From NCBI GenBank assembly GCA_900468285.1, contig UBTF01000012.1:62001-126000 (forward strand): 64,000 nucleotides of DNA. The letters run 5' to 3'. This document shows, in pieces, positions 34,021 to 42,474 of this stretch. Positions within the stretch are counted from its first letter, which is position 1. Every line of letters starts with the position of its first letter. A program made the position numbers and the translations under genes. The stretch comes from Hyphomicrobiales bacterium. GTDB lineage: Bacteria > Pseudomonadota > Alphaproteobacteria > Rhizobiales > Rhizobiaceae. Under the pieces are notes generated by a model that ran no database searches, had not been told where the DNA came from, and worked only from the letters and a program-made list of their open reading frames with translations.

Positions 34021-34339
34021 AAGAGTTCCGTCTCCTAAATTTTTATGCGAAGCAGAAAATTCGAGCTGCTCAACATCACCGGTATCCGTCTGCCCGTTCC
34101 ACTGTCGTTTAAATGAGGCAAATGCGTGACCCGACGGTTTCGGCAACCCTGTTACATCCCGTCGGCGGCGATATCCAGCACTTCTTCAACTTTTTCTTTT
34201 GGCATCAAGAGATTTTATCTCGTCGGATGCCTGCCATAGTTGGGTGTGATACATTCCGGCGGGAATCAATACAAGATGGGCCGCCCATTCCCGGCAAAGC
34301 AATCCCAAACAAACGGCCCGAATGCGACAGGACATCAAT
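34021..34339. other. intergenic region upstream of the YejA-like gene
   Basis: Some 319 bases without a called gene. It holds one clear stem-loop (34201-34231) and otherwise shows only weak promoter-like sequence. Confidence 0.5.
34201..34231. repeat. two-tier hairpin upstream of the YejA-like gene
   Basis: An outer GGCATC/GATGCC stem and an inner GAGAT/ATCTC stem around TTT. There is no T run, so it is not a standard terminator. It lies about 110 bases before the start of the binding protein gene. Confidence 0.4.
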
Positions 34340-36166
34340 ATGCGAAGCCTCTTGGCGTTCATCCCCGCCCTTCTTTTTTCAGGTCTGGCGTTGGCGGAAC
34401 CCCTTCATGGAATTTCGATGCATGGTCATCCTGCCCTGCCCTCCGACTTCAAGAATTTTCCCTATGTGAAGCCCGACGTCAAAAAAGGCGGACGTGTTTC
34501 CTACGGTGTCGTCGGCACCTTCGACAGCCTCAACCCCTTTGTTTTAAAGGGTATGCGCACAACTGCGCGCGGTGTGTGGGATCCGGAATTCGGCAACCTT
34601 CTATATGAGCCGCTGATGCAGCGCTCGAACGACGAACCCTTCTCGCTTTACGGTCTGCTCGCTGAAAGTGCAGAGTGGGACGACGAGCGCAGCTACATCC
34701 AGTTCAACATGAACCCCAAGGCAAAATGGCAGGATGGCAAGCCGGTAACGCCAGATGACGTGATTTTCACTTTTAATCTTCTGAAGGAAAAAGGCCGTCC
34801 GCCTTTCAACAGCAGGCTGAGCGGCGTCGAGAAGATGGAGAAGGTTGGAGAGCACGGCGTGCGCTTCACCTTCAACGAAAACGCCAACCGCGAAACGCCC
34901 CTCATTCTCGCATCATCGACCCCCATTCTGCCGCAGCACGCGATTGATCCGGCAACCTTCGAGCAGGCGGGGCTGTCGCCCGTCGTCGGGTCCGGCCCCT
35001 ACCGAATCAAGACGCTGCGCCCAGGCGAGCGGGTCGTTTGGGAGCGCGACCCGACTTATTGGGGCAAGGATGTTCCTGCGAAAGTCGGGTTCGACAATTA
35101 CGATGAGATCAGCATCATCTATTTCCTTCAGGTCACCACCATGTTCGAAGCCTTCAAGAAGGGCGATATCGACATTTATCCTGAAGGCGATGCAATCAAC
35201 GGAACATCGGACACGTCTCACTGGGGGCAAGCCTACAATTTCCCGGCGGTTCATCGCGGCGAGATTGCCCGCGACGTTTTCGAATCGCGTTTGCCGTCCG
35301 GCATGTTCGGCCTGGTCTTCAACACGCGCCGGGCCATTTTTGCAGATCAGAACGTCCGTGAAGGTCTTTCTTTCGCACTCGATTTCGAATGGATGAACCG
35401 CAATATTCTCGGCGGCGCGTTCAAGCGTACCCAAAGCTACTGGCAGAATTCGACACTCGGAGCCTTCGGCAATGCTGCCGATGAGCGGGAGCTTGCGCTG
35501 CTGGGTGACACCGCGAAAAAACTGCCGCCAGCGCTTCTCGCCGGAACCTATGCCCTGCCGGTGACAGATGGCTCAGGCGCTGACCGCAAGGTGCTAAAGC
35601 TCGCTGTCGACCGTTTGAAAGAGGCAGGATACACCATCAAGAACGGCAGAATGTCCGATGCCAAAGGCCGGGCCCTGTCATTCGAGATCATGACGCAAAA
35701 CCCGGCACAGGAGCGTATCGCTCTTGCCTATCAACGTTCACTGAAGCTGATCGGCGTCGATATGGCCATTCGCTCCGTCGATGATGGCCAGTACCAGGCA
35801 CGCTCCAACAGCTTCGATTACGATATGATCATCCGCTCTCTCCCCTCGTCGCTGTCGCCGGGGGCGGAGCAGCTCAATCGGTGGGGCTCTGCTTCACGCG
35901 ATGCCAATGGCAGCTTCAATTATGCGGGTGTGGCGGATCCTGAGGTGGATCGGATGCTTGAAGCATTGTTGCAAGCGCGCTCCACCGAAGATTTTCAGGC
36001 GGCAGTGCGTGCCTATGACCGGCTCTTGACGGCCGGGCACTACATCATCCCGCTTTACTATATCGGGGCGCAGTGGGTGGCACGGTGGAAATATATCGAA
36101 CGACCGGAGGCAACCCCTCTTTTGGGGAACCAGAAAACCAGCTGGTGGGATGCCCGCGTCCAATAG
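34340..36166 (+). CDS. YejA-like extracellular solute-binding protein (family 5)
   Basis: From ATG 34340 the 608-residue protein has a signal peptide (MRSLLAFIPALLFSGLALAE) followed by HGISMHGHPALPSDFKNFPY, typical of YejA-type peptide-binding proteins. The family 5 pattern continues with GTFDSLNPFVLKGM, FNMNPKAKWQDGKPVTPDDV and the segment GRMSDAKGRALSFEIMTQNP near the C-terminal lobe. It would capture peptides in the periplasm for an ABC importer, but no permease or ATPase genes adjoin it, so it must use a transporter encoded elsewhere. Confidence 0.93.
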   Translation: MRSLLAFIPALLFSGLALAEPLHGISMHGHPALPSDFKNFPYVKPDVKKGGRVSYGVVGTFDSLNPFVLKGMRTTARGVWDPEFGNLLYEPLMQRSNDEPFSLYGLLAESAEWDDERSYIQFNMNPKAKWQDGKPVTPDDVIFTFNLLKEKGRPPFNSRLSGVEKMEKVGEHGVRFTFNENANRETPLILASSTPILPQHAIDPATFEQAGLSPVVGSGPYRIKTLRPGERVVWERDPTYWGKDVPAKVGFDNYDEISIIYFLQVTTMFEAFKKGDIDIYPEGDAINGTSDTSHWGQAYNFPAVHRGEIARDVFESRLPSGMFGLVFNTRRAIFADQNVREGLSFALDFEWMNRNILGGAFKRTQSYWQNSTLGAFGNAADERELALLGDTAKKLPPALLAGTYALPVTDGSGADRKVLKLAVDRLKEAGYTIKNGRMSDAKGRALSFEIMTQNPAQERIALAYQRSLKLIGVDMAIRSVDDGQYQARSNSFDYDMIIRSLPSSLSPGAEQLNRWGSASRDANGSFNYAGVADPEVDRMLEALLQARSTEDFQAAVRAYDRLLTAGHYIIPLYYIGAQWVARWKYIERPEATPLLGNQKTSWWDARVQ

Positions 36167-36259
36167 GTCTAAGGGTAGATCTGTTGCGGTGATGCCTTGC
36201 GCAAGCTTGGCAAGGCCCCTAGATGGGGCAGAGATAGTCTGGTCTGAAAGGGAAGCACC

Positions 36260-36931
36260 ATGCAACGCATTGTTATCGACGTCGTCTCCGACATGGTCTG
36301 CCCATGGTGCTATCTCGGCAAGGCACGCCTGGATCTCGCAATTGCGGAAGTTCTCGATGAAGTCAGCATCGATGTGAACTGGCGTCCCTACCGTCTGAAC
36401 CCGGATTATCCACCGGAGGGCGTAGACCAGAAGGCCGAACTGGAGAAAAAGCTGGGCGGCGCGGAAAAGGTCGAGCAGGCGCACGATATGCTTAAGCAGC
36501 TCGGCAAGGAAGTTGGCATAGACTTCAACTTCGACGCCATAAAGGTTGGCCCCAATACGCTTGACGCACACCGCCTTTCGCTCTGGGCCCATGCCGAAGG
36601 CCGCGAGTTTCAGGACCGGGTGGTGACGGAACTGTTCCGCGCCAATTTTGAGCAGGGCCTCAACATTGGCGACCACGCCGTTCTCGCAGATATTGGCGAA
36701 AAGGCGGGAATGAGCCGCGAGGTCGTCACGAAACTTCTGGCCTCCGATGCAGACAAGGACACCGTTGTCGCCGAGATCGATGCGGCGCAGCAGATGGGCG
36801 TTGCTGGCGTCCCCTTCTTCATTCTCGACCAGAAATATGCCGTCAGCGGCGCGCAGAGCAAGGAAGTGCTTATTAATGCACTGCGGGATATTGCCAGAAT
36901 GAAGCTGGAAGAGCATAGGGCTATGAACTGA
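36260..36931 (+). CDS. DsbA family oxidoreductase (FrnE-like)
   Basis: The 223-residue protein is a cytoplasmic thioredoxin-fold protein with a CPWC active site (Cys14-Cys17) in VVSDMVCPWCYLGK, and a helical insert (about residues 60-160). The cis-Pro loop is GVAGVPFFILDQKYAVSGAQ. FrnE in Deinococcus helps protect against oxidative stress; related proteins act in polyketide pathways. No signal peptide is present. GGGAAGC supports ATG 36260. A DMT permease gene follows 52 bases on. Confidence 0.94.
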   Translation: MQRIVIDVVSDMVCPWCYLGKARLDLAIAEVLDEVSIDVNWRPYRLNPDYPPEGVDQKAELEKKLGGAEKVEQAHDMLKQLGKEVGIDFNFDAIKVGPNTLDAHRLSLWAHAEGREFQDRVVTELFRANFEQGLNIGDHAVLADIGEKAGMSREVVTKLLASDADKDTVVAEIDAAQQMGVAGVPFFILDQKYAVSGAQSKEVLINALRDIARMKLEEHRAMN

Positions 36932-36983
36932 TCTTCAGCCAGCGCGCTGTCGATTCCTGCCCCTGGTAAATTCTGGTGTTTCC

Positions 36984-37925
36984 GTGTCCGATAGCACGTT
37001 GAAAGGCATCCTTCTCGCCTTTGCCGCCTTCGCGGCATATGCGTGGAGCGATGCCAGTGTAAAGCTCATCGAAGGGCAGCTGTCGCCCTTCCAGTCGGCA
37101 TTTTTCGGTGCGCTGTTCGGGCTGGCCGCTCTGCCCTTTATCCGCAAACGCAATGATGACTGGCGCGACATCATCCGCACCACCAATCGCCCCCTGTGGA
37201 TCCTCCGCTTCATCTCGTCGGGTCTCGGCGCGATCACCTCGGTGACTGCTTTCACCTATCTGTCGATGGCGGAAGCCTTCGCGCTCATCTTCCTATTGCC
37301 CGCCTTCGTCACCATCATGTCTGTGCTGTTCCTCAAGGAACAGGTCGGCATCAAGCGATGGTCTGCCGTCATCATCGGTTTTGCAGGTGTTCTCGTCATT
37401 TTGAGACCCGGCTTCCGCGAGCTTTCGACCGGCCATTTCGCCGCCATTGTCGCGGGTCTGTGCGGGGCCATATCCATCGTCATCTTTCGCGCGATGGGAC
37501 CATCGGAAAAGAATATCTCGCTCTATGGCGCGGGGCTCCTGGGAACGCTGGTCATTTGCGGCGTGGCCATGGCAAAGACCTTTACCCCGCCCGATATGGA
37601 GCAATGGATGTTCCTGGCGGGCTACGGATTGCTCGGCGCGCTTGCCAACGTGCTCGTCATGTATGCGGCGAAATACGCGCCTGCTGCCGTTATCGGCCCA
37701 ACGCAATATAGCCAGATGTTATGGGCAATCCTGTTCGGCTACCTGATCTTCGGCGACAAGATCGACGGATGGATGTTTGTGGGGATAGCCCTCATTATCG
37801 GTTCGGGTCTGCTGACGCTGATCCGGGAAAGGCAGCGGCATGTGCCTCTCCCGACATCCGTTGCGGCGGCTGACCAGAATGTGGCCGTGGCGATGACACC
37901 GCAGGACGATACATCGAGGAGCTGA
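36984..37925 (+). CDS. EamA/DMT family permease
   Basis: A 313-residue protein with ten predicted helices in two EamA repeats: LKGILLAFAAFAAYAWSDAS at the start, the conserved AEAFALIFLLPAFVTIMSVLFLKEQV in repeat one and ALANVLVMYAAKYAPAAVIGP in repeat two. The substrate is unknown. The start is GTG 36984, the only candidate close to the first helix. The cytoplasmic tail after residue 285 is Arg/Ala-rich. Confidence 0.9.
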   Translation: MSDSTLKGILLAFAAFAAYAWSDASVKLIEGQLSPFQSAFFGALFGLAALPFIRKRNDDWRDIIRTTNRPLWILRFISSGLGAITSVTAFTYLSMAEAFALIFLLPAFVTIMSVLFLKEQVGIKRWSAVIIGFAGVLVILRPGFRELSTGHFAAIVAGLCGAISIVIFRAMGPSEKNISLYGAGLLGTLVICGVAMAKTFTPPDMEQWMFLAGYGLLGALANVLVMYAAKYAPAAVIGPTQYSQMLWAILFGYLIFGDKIDGWMFVGIALIIGSGLLTLIRERQRHVPLPTSVAAADQNVAVAMTPQDDTSRS

Positions 37926-37933
37926 TTGCTCGG

Positions 37934-38263
37934 TCAGTAGCACACCCTGGCGCGATACATGTTGCCCCAGCCATCCTGATGCCACTCCATGTGGCAGCGG
38001 GGATAAACGGTTTGGTAGGCGACTGGCGGACCATAGGCCGGGGGACCGTAAACCGGCGCATAGCCATAGGCAGGCGGTCCATAATAACTGTGCGACGCCC
38101 CTGCCAGAAGGGCCCCTCCAACGACCGTGCCGGCAATACCGGCGGCCAATCCGCGTCCGAAATTGTTGCGTGCTTCAGCCTGGGTGCTCGTGGCAATTGT
38201 CGTGCCTGCAATTGTCAAGGCTACCAGACCAGCGGTGGCGAACCTGTTGATGTTGGTCCACAT
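37934..38263 (-). CDS. exported protein with glycine zipper and PxxYGP repeats
   Basis: The 109-residue protein opens with a signal peptide (TAGLVALTIAGTTIATSTQA, cleavage near AEA). A glycine-zipper-like helix (GRGLAAGIAGTVVGGALLAG) follows, then Tyr/Pro repeats (YYGPPAYGYAPVYGPPAYGPP) and a Cys/His/Trp-containing end. The pattern is common in small outer-membrane or periplasmic proteins of rhizobia; no function is assigned. GGAGCAGGACC precedes the ATG. Confidence 0.8.
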   Translation of the reverse strand: MWTNINRFATAGLVALTIAGTTIATSTQAEARNNFGRGLAAGIAGTVVGGALLAGASHSYYGPPAYGYAPVYGPPAYGPPVAYQTVYPRCHMEWHQDGWGNMYRARVCY

Positions 38264-38383
38264 GGTCCTGCTCCCTAAAATGAAGCGGAAAGGGGTAAGA
38301 CGCCTCTGGCTTTGCCCCGCATCTGCTTCGCTGAAATCAAGGTTCCCGCTTCAGCCCACGCGGCCCGAAACGACCCTGAACCA

Positions 38384-38406
38384 GGATGGCAAGACATTTG
38401 CCATCC
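38384..38406. repeat. hairpin upstream of the glycine-zipper gene
   Basis: A perfect 9-bp inverted repeat (GGATGGCAA/TTGCCATCC) with a 5-base loop and no T run on either side. Its role is unknown. Confidence 0.4.
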
Positions 38407-38494
38407 CTTGAGAGCCAAGACTAGACCTCCAAAAGCTACCGATATATGTCCATTCGATTAACTCGACGTAATGATCAATCACCGCTGCGTGACG

Positions 38495-41400
38495 TCAGCC
38501 TTTTGCCAGTTCCGCCAGTTGCGTCATCACCATGGCCGCGCCCGCGAGGCGCTTCTCAGGCGTTGGCAAATCGCGCGTGAGGAACACGCTGTGGTCCGGC
38601 CTGATCTTCGCCATTGAACCCTGCTTGGCAATGTAGCCCACCAGTGCCGCCGGGTTCGGGAATTCCTTGTTGCGGAACTGAACGACGACGCCCTTTGGAC
38701 CTGCGTCCAGCTTTTCGACATTGGCCGTGCGGCAAAGGGATTTGACGTAGACGATCTTGAGCAGATGCTGCACTTCCTTTGGCAACGGTCCGAAGCGGTC
38801 GATCATCTCGGCACCGAAGCCGTCGATTTCACCAAGATCGGTCAACTCACCCAGGCGGCGATAGAGCCCCATTCTCAGGTGCAGATCCGGCACGTAGTTT
38901 TCCGGAATCATGACCGATGTGCCGACGGAAATCTGCGGCGACCAGCCGCTGTCGATGACCTCGTCCTCACCCTTGACCTCGGCGACGGCCTCTTCCAGCA
39001 TTTGCTGATAAAGCTCGAAACCGACTTCCTTGATATGGCCGGATTGCTCTTCACCGAGCAGATTGCCTGCGCCGCGAATATCGAGGTCATGGCTGGCCAG
39101 CTGGAAGCCTGCGCCCAGTGTATCGAGCGACTGCAGAACCTTCAGGCGGCGCTCCGCCATTGTCGTCAGCACCTTGTTGACCGGAAGTGTAAACAGCGCA
39201 AAGGCGCGAACCTTGGAGCGACCCACCCGGCCACGAAGCTGGTAAAGCTGCGCAAGGCCGAACATGTCGGCGCGGTGGACGATCAGCGTATTGGCAGTTG
39301 GCACATCCAGCCCGGATTCAACGATCGTGGTAGACAGAAGCACGTCGTACTTTCCGTCATAGAAGGCATTCATGATGTCTTCCAACTCACCCGCCGCCAT
39401 TTGCCCGTGTGCCACGGCAACCTTCAGCTCAGGAACGTCAGACTGGAGGAAGGCATGAACATCTGCGAGATCGGCAAGACGCGGGCATACATAAAAACTT
39501 TGACCGCCGCGATAATGCTCACGCATCAGCGTTTCGCGAATGACGAGCGGATCGAAAGGCGAAATGAAGGTGCGCACGGCCATGCGATCGACCGGCGCGG
39601 TCGTGATCAGCGACAGTTCGCGAACACCCGTCATTGCAAGCTGCAAGGTGCGCGGAATGGGCGTCGCCGATAGCGTCAGAACGTGTACGTCGCTCTTCAG
39701 CTCCTTCAGCCGTTCCTTGTGCTTCACACCGAAATGCTGCTCCTCATCGATGATGAGAAGGCCGAGATTGGCGAAAGTGATGCCCGCACCCAGAAGCGCG
39801 TGTGTGCCGACGACGATATCCGTCTTGCCTTCCGCCACTTCCTTTTTCGTTAGCGCCAGTTCCTTCGTGCCAACGAGGCGAGAAGCCTGCTGCACCCGGA
39901 TCGGCAGACCGCGGAAACGTTCGGAGAAGGTACGGAAATGCTGCCGGGCCAGCAGCGTGGTGGGCACAACGACGGCAACCTGCACGCCGTTCATGGCAGC
40001 CAGGAATGCTGCGCGCAATGCCACTTCGGTTTTGCCGAAGCCGACATCGCCGCAAATCAGGCGATCCATGGGACGACCGGCACCAAGATCCTCACGCACC
40101 GACTCGATGGCGTTCAGCTGGTCTTCCGTCTCGTCATAGGGGAACCGCGCGGCAAACTCGTCGTAGAGGCCATCAGGGGCAATAAGTGCTGGCGCATGAC
40201 GCACCATGCGTGCCGCAGCGATGCGGATGAGATCACCCGCCATGTCCAACAGGCGCTTCTTGAGCTTCGCCTTACGCATCTGCCAGGCGCCACCGCCCAG
40301 CTTGTCGAGATTGGCTTCTGCAGCATCGGAACCATAGCGAGACAGAAGATCGATGTTTTCGACTGGCAGGAACAGCTTGGCATCGTCTGCATAGTGGAGC
40401 TCAAGGCAGTCGCGCGGCGCGCCCGCCGCCTCGATGGTCCGAAGGCCTACGAACCGACCGATGCCGTGTTCTGCGTGGACGACAAGCGATCCCTCGTCCA
40501 ATCCGGCGACCTCAGAGATGAAGTCGGCACCGCGCTTGCGGCGCTTGGAGCGGCGAACCATGCGGTCGCCGAGAATATCCTGCTCGCCGATGACCGCGAG
40601 GTTGCCGGTTTCGAACCCGGCCTCAAGGCTCAGCACCGCCGCAGCAGCCTCACCCTTGCCGAGCTTCTCAACCTCTTTCAGCGAGGTCACGGTTTTGATG
40701 TTCTCAAGTCCGTGTTCGTTCAAGACCTGCAAAAGACGATCAAGCGAACCTTCCGACCAGCCGGTGATCAGAACCTTCCAGCCCTTGGAGCGCCGCTCGG
40801 CAATGTGTTTGACGGCGAGCGTAAACACATTGATCCGGTCTTCGCTTTCACTCTCGGTCGCCGATTTCGCCCAACGGGGGCCGACATGGGCATCCAGCGT
40901 GGCAACCGGCTTGTCCTTCGTATCCTGCTCGTTGAATGGCGTCAGACGTACCGCATTGACGGCGTTCAGTGCCTCATCAAAGCTCTTGCCGCCCAGATAA
41001 ATCTGGCTGGGTGAAACGGGCTTATAGGGCGCACCCTGCGTCGTGCCTTTTGTCTGGCCTGTGTTCTGTCTTGCCTCGAAGTAATCATGGACAAGCTTGG
41101 AGCGCTCCACCGCAGCCTCACGGGCCGTGTGGTCGGTAACGATACGAAAGCCAGACAGGTAATCGAACGCAGTTTCCAGCTTTTCGTAGAACAGGGGCAG
41201 CCAGTGTTCCATACCGGCATAACGTCGCCCTTCGGAAACCGCCTGATAGAGGGCATCGTCGCGCGTCGCAGCGCCGAAAAGAGAGAGATAATTCTTGCGA
41301 AAACGGCTGATCGTATCGGGCGTCAGCGTGACTTCGCTCATCGGATTGAGGTCCAGCGAGCGGGCCTGGCCGATGGTGCGTTGGCTTGCAGGATCGAAGG

Positions 41401-41992
41401 CACGGATGCTTTCCAGCGTATCGCCGAAGAAATCCAGCCGCACCGGTTCTTCCGTGCCGGGCACAAACACATCCAGAATGCCGCCGCGCACCGCGAATTC
41501 ACCGACTTCCCGCACAGTCGCCACACGGTCGAAACCATTGCGCTCCAGCCGGGCGGCGATGTCTTCCATGCGGATCTGATTTCCCGGCTTGGCCGAGAAT
41601 GCGAGGCTTTCAATCACATCGCGCGGCGCCATCTTCTGCAACATGGCATTGACGGTCACCAGCACGATGGCGGGATGCGGCTTTTTCTGGTGATGGATGA
41701 GGCCAGACAGTGTTGCCAGACGGCGGGCAGATACATGTGCGCTGGGCGACACGCGGTCGTATGGCAGGCAGTCCCACGCGGGCAAGGTCAGAACGGGAAT
41801 CTCAGGCGCGACAAAACCCAGTACCTGCTCGAGGTCAGAGAGGCGCTGGCCGTCGGAAACGACATAGGCAACAGAGGTGCCTTGCCGAACCAGATCCGCG
41901 AGCAGAAAGGCTTCTGTGCCTGCTGGCACATTGCCAATGGTCAGCGGCGTATCGGCCGATGCCACCAGCCTGACATCGAATCCGGCTATCAT
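38495..41992 (-). CDS. mfd: transcription-repair coupling factor
   Basis: Mfd removes RNA polymerase stalled at DNA damage and recruits UvrA. The 1165-residue protein has the UvrB-like N-terminal modules (YDRVSPSAHVSARRLATLSG and RGGILDVFVPGTEEPVRLDFFG), an RNA polymerase-interacting domain around DEGSLVVHAEHGIGRFVGL, the translocase with Walker A GDVGFGKTEVALRAA near residue 648 and DEEQHFGVKHKERL near 748, the translocation segment QLYQLRGRVGRSKVRAFALF, and the C-terminal TRCF domain. Its ATG overlaps the sdhE stop as TAATG. Confidence 0.98.
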   Translation of the reverse strand: MIAGFDVRLVASADTPLTIGNVPAGTEAFLLADLVRQGTSVAYVVSDGQRLSDLEQVLGFVAPEIPVLTLPAWDCLPYDRVSPSAHVSARRLATLSGLIHHQKKPHPAIVLVTVNAMLQKMAPRDVIESLAFSAKPGNQIRMEDIAARLERNGFDRVATVREVGEFAVRGGILDVFVPGTEEPVRLDFFGDTLESIRAFDPASQRTIGQARSLDLNPMSEVTLTPDTISRFRKNYLSLFGAATRDDALYQAVSEGRRYAGMEHWLPLFYEKLETAFDYLSGFRIVTDHTAREAAVERSKLVHDYFEARQNTGQTKGTTQGAPYKPVSPSQIYLGGKSFDEALNAVNAVRLTPFNEQDTKDKPVATLDAHVGPRWAKSATESESEDRINVFTLAVKHIAERRSKGWKVLITGWSEGSLDRLLQVLNEHGLENIKTVTSLKEVEKLGKGEAAAAVLSLEAGFETGNLAVIGEQDILGDRMVRRSKRRKRGADFISEVAGLDEGSLVVHAEHGIGRFVGLRTIEAAGAPRDCLELHYADDAKLFLPVENIDLLSRYGSDAAEANLDKLGGGAWQMRKAKLKKRLLDMAGDLIRIAAARMVRHAPALIAPDGLYDEFAARFPYDETEDQLNAIESVREDLGAGRPMDRLICGDVGFGKTEVALRAAFLAAMNGVQVAVVVPTTLLARQHFRTFSERFRGLPIRVQQASRLVGTKELALTKKEVAEGKTDIVVGTHALLGAGITFANLGLLIIDEEQHFGVKHKERLKELKSDVHVLTLSATPIPRTLQLAMTGVRELSLITTAPVDRMAVRTFISPFDPLVIRETLMREHYRGGQSFYVCPRLADLADVHAFLQSDVPELKVAVAHGQMAAGELEDIMNAFYDGKYDVLLSTTIVESGLDVPTANTLIVHRADMFGLAQLYQLRGRVGRSKVRAFALFTLPVNKVLTTMAERRLKVLQSLDTLGAGFQLASHDLDIRGAGNLLGEEQSGHIKEVGFELYQQMLEEAVAEVKGEDEVIDSGWSPQISVGTSVMIPENYVPDLHLRMGLYRRLGELTDLGEIDGFGAEMIDRFGPLPKEVQHLLKIVYVKSLCRTANVEKLDAGPKGVVVQFRNKEFPNPAALVGYIAKQGSMAKIRPDHSVFLTRDLPTPEKRLAGAAMVMTQLAELAKG

Positions 41993-42315
41993 TATGAGCT
42001 GCTTCCGTTCTGGGCGGAGACCAGATCGAAATCCGGGCGGTAGGAGATAATCTTCATAAACAGGGGCGTCTGGAATTTTTCAGGGATGGCCTGCGCGCCC
42101 GTCACCATCTGCACGAGGTCCTGGTCTTCCTCGGCCATGATCTGTTCCAGCTCATCCAGCTGCACATCGGAAAGGTCTGCAATGTTCTCTTCGGCAAATT
42201 GGCCGAGCACAAGGTCCATTTCCCTGATACCGCGATGCCAGCAACGATAAAGAATTCGCCTGCGCCTCGTGTCGAGGTCGGCGCTCGTGCGTACCAGTCC
42301 TGTCATCGCATTCAC
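41992..42315 (-). CDS. sdhE: succinate dehydrogenase assembly factor (FAD assembly)
   Basis: SdhE helps attach FAD to SdhA. The 107-residue protein shows the family signature: RRRRILYRCWHRGIREMDLVLGQFA with its RGxxE motif, then LDELEQIMAEEDQDLVQMVTG. The start is ATG 42315, or ATG 42306 three codons later. Its stop overlaps the mfd start, so translation is likely coupled; this sdhE-mfd order is seen in other alphaproteobacteria. It is divergent from recG. Confidence 0.94.
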   Translation of the reverse strand: MNAMTGLVRTSADLDTRRRRILYRCWHRGIREMDLVLGQFAEENIADLSDVQLDELEQIMAEEDQDLVQMVTGAQAIPEKFQTPLFMKIISYRPDFDLVSAQNGSSS

Positions 42316-42474
42316 CTGTTTGTTGACCGTCCCCTCCTATAGAACAGGGCGGGAACGTTTGGGAACCGGTTTTTGCGGAAATATTGCAGCCCGCCGAAAA
42401 ACTTGGGCGAATAAACCGTGTTTAATGTGGCGCCACTCTTGCAATGCGTATCGCCTTCCCCGATTTTGCTCGCC

